From Caldilineaceae bacterium (GTDB lineage Bacteria; Chloroflexota; Anaerolineae; Caldilineales; Caldilineaceae), in the NCBI GenBank assembly GCA_015494005.1, contig WGCB01000199.1, positions 1 through 6,144 on the forward strand: a DNA stretch of 6,144 bases, in the 5' to 3' direction. Below the pieces are notes generated by a model, which saw only the letters and a program-made list of their open reading frames with translations, made no database searches and was not told where the DNA came from. A program made the translations under genes and the position numbers. The number at the start of each line of letters is the position of its first letter. Positions within the stretch are counted from its first letter, which is position 1. Shown piece by piece: positions 5,541-6,144 of this stretch.

Positions 5541-6144
5541 TCACTTCCCTATCCACGGAAAATAGTACCTCCAGGACGTATCCACCGGGATCACCTCGCC
5601 TCGCTGCCCGGCACTGTTAAAGTGGTGGATGAGCAACACCCCTTGATCACCCAGACGAATGTAGGCCTCTCGTTCAAAGGCCACCTGGATCGCCCGGCCG
5701 GGCAGATCGTAGTAGACGGGCAAGCCCCCTTGCCCCCGCTCGGTCAGGCCCAGGCCAGGAGCCGCCAGATCGTAGTGCAGGAGCGGACTCACGTCCACGA
5801 CCTGCCAGCTCGGATCGGTGGCGATGCTCCGGGCCAGGACCCAGTAGTCGAAATCCGCATCCTGGGATGAGAGCCCGAGGGACCGGGCATCCACAGCCAG
5901 GACCATGCCATCGGAGTGAAAAACCCCTGTGTCCAGCTCCGCTCCGGAGGCCAGGTTCAGGAAGTAGGCCAGCTCCTGGGTCTCGGACGCCACATCCCGG
6001 ACCACGCTCACGAACTGGTCCGTGGGGTCGCCCCCTCGAAAGCTGCCCACGCTGTCGTTGCTCACCACGGCATCTGCCTCGCCGTCCTCATCCACATCGA
6101 CGTACACTTCGAAGATCACCTCGTTGGGCGTGGACCACTCCCCA
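5541..6144 (-). CDS. C-terminal part of a probably secreted protein, possibly a subtilisin-like (S8) peptidase (5' partial)
   Basis: The frame is open through the right window edge. Upstream of a GTG at 6119 it continues as GEWSTPNE, so that GTG is unlikely to be the start and 200 residues of C-terminus are visible. The visible part begins with EVIFEVYVDVDEDGEADAVV, where DVDEDG resembles a calcium-binding D-x-D-x-DG loop. It continues as a beta-rich, acidic, Cys-free sequence ending in YYFPWIGK. The WSTPNEV-FEVYVD pattern is what I recall from tail regions of large secreted S8 peptidases in Chloroflexota, but no catalytic Asp, His or Ser motif is in view, so the enzyme assignment is inference. 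Other large secreted beta-sandwich proteins are possible. It is GC-rich and converges with the zinc-ribbon gene. No terminator hairpin is visible in the 19-base gap. Confidence 0.7.
   Translation of the reverse strand, partial: GEWSTPNEVIFEVYVDVDEDGEADAVVSNDSVGSFRGGDPTDQFVSVVRDVASETQELAYFLNLASGAELDTGVFHSDGMVLAVDARSLGLSSQDADFDYWVLARSIATDPSWQVVDVSPLLHYDLAAPGLGLTERGQGGLPVYYDLPGRAIQVAFEREAYIRLGDQGVLLIHHFNSAGQRGEVIPVDTSWRYYFPWIGK

Noticed and set aside
1..6144. CRISPR arrays, insertion sequences, tRNA or rRNA genes
   Set aside because: No regularly spaced repeats, terminal inverted repeats with a transposase, or RNA gene signatures were seen on either strand.

Overview
The window reads as a bacterial chromosome segment of moderately high GC. 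It carries core replication and repair genes, a small competence/pilus-type cluster, a response regulator, a coiled-coil zinc-ribbon protein and the end of a secreted protein. The mix suggests a Chloroflexota-like (Anaerolineae/Caldilineae-type) organism: a Flp-type mini-pilin next to comFC, a CT398-like zinc-ribbon protein, and a secreted protein whose C-terminal segment resembles the tails of subtilisin-like proteases in that group. This placement comes from family gestalt and not from a database match. I see no mobile element, CRISPR array, tRNA or rRNA.

Layout. (1) Positions 1-1106 (+) hold dnaA, cut by the left edge: the frame stays open to position 3 and domain I lies outside. (2) Positions 1107-1353 are an intergenic region with a possible dnaA terminator hairpin, a sigma70-like promoter and an 18-bp imperfect palindrome over the -10 element, a good candidate SOS operator for recA. 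(3) Positions 1354-2451 (+) hold a complete recA. (4) Positions 2472-2508 form a long perfect hairpin shared by the convergent recA and comFC genes. (5) Positions 2532-3540 (-) hold a short Flp-like type IVb prepilin gene followed closely by comFC. (6) Positions 3630-3668 (-) are a strong intrinsic terminator for the upstream response regulator; it also shows that the long apparent reading frame around the pilin is not all coding. (7) Positions 3725-4465 (-) hold a NarL/FixJ-type response regulator. (8) Positions 4466-4801 are a divergent intergenic region with promoter-like and operator-like sequences. (9) Positions 4802-5521 (+) hold a coiled-coil plus C4 zinc-ribbon protein. (10) Positions 5541-6144 (-) hold the C-terminal part of a probably secreted protein, cut by the right edge.

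How the genes fit together. DnaA (initiation) and RecA (recombination, SOS) are core chromosome-maintenance proteins. The Flp-like pilin and ComFC face recA across a shared terminator; DNA uptake followed by RecA-mediated integration is a reasonable but unproven theme. The orphan response regulator lies directly upstream of the pilin gene but is separated from it by a strong terminator, so it is not simply co-transcribed with it. I do not see a clearly new multi-gene system. The most rewarding observations are the recA operator candidate, the pilin-comFC pairing, and the start corrections set by the terminator and the ribosome binding sites.
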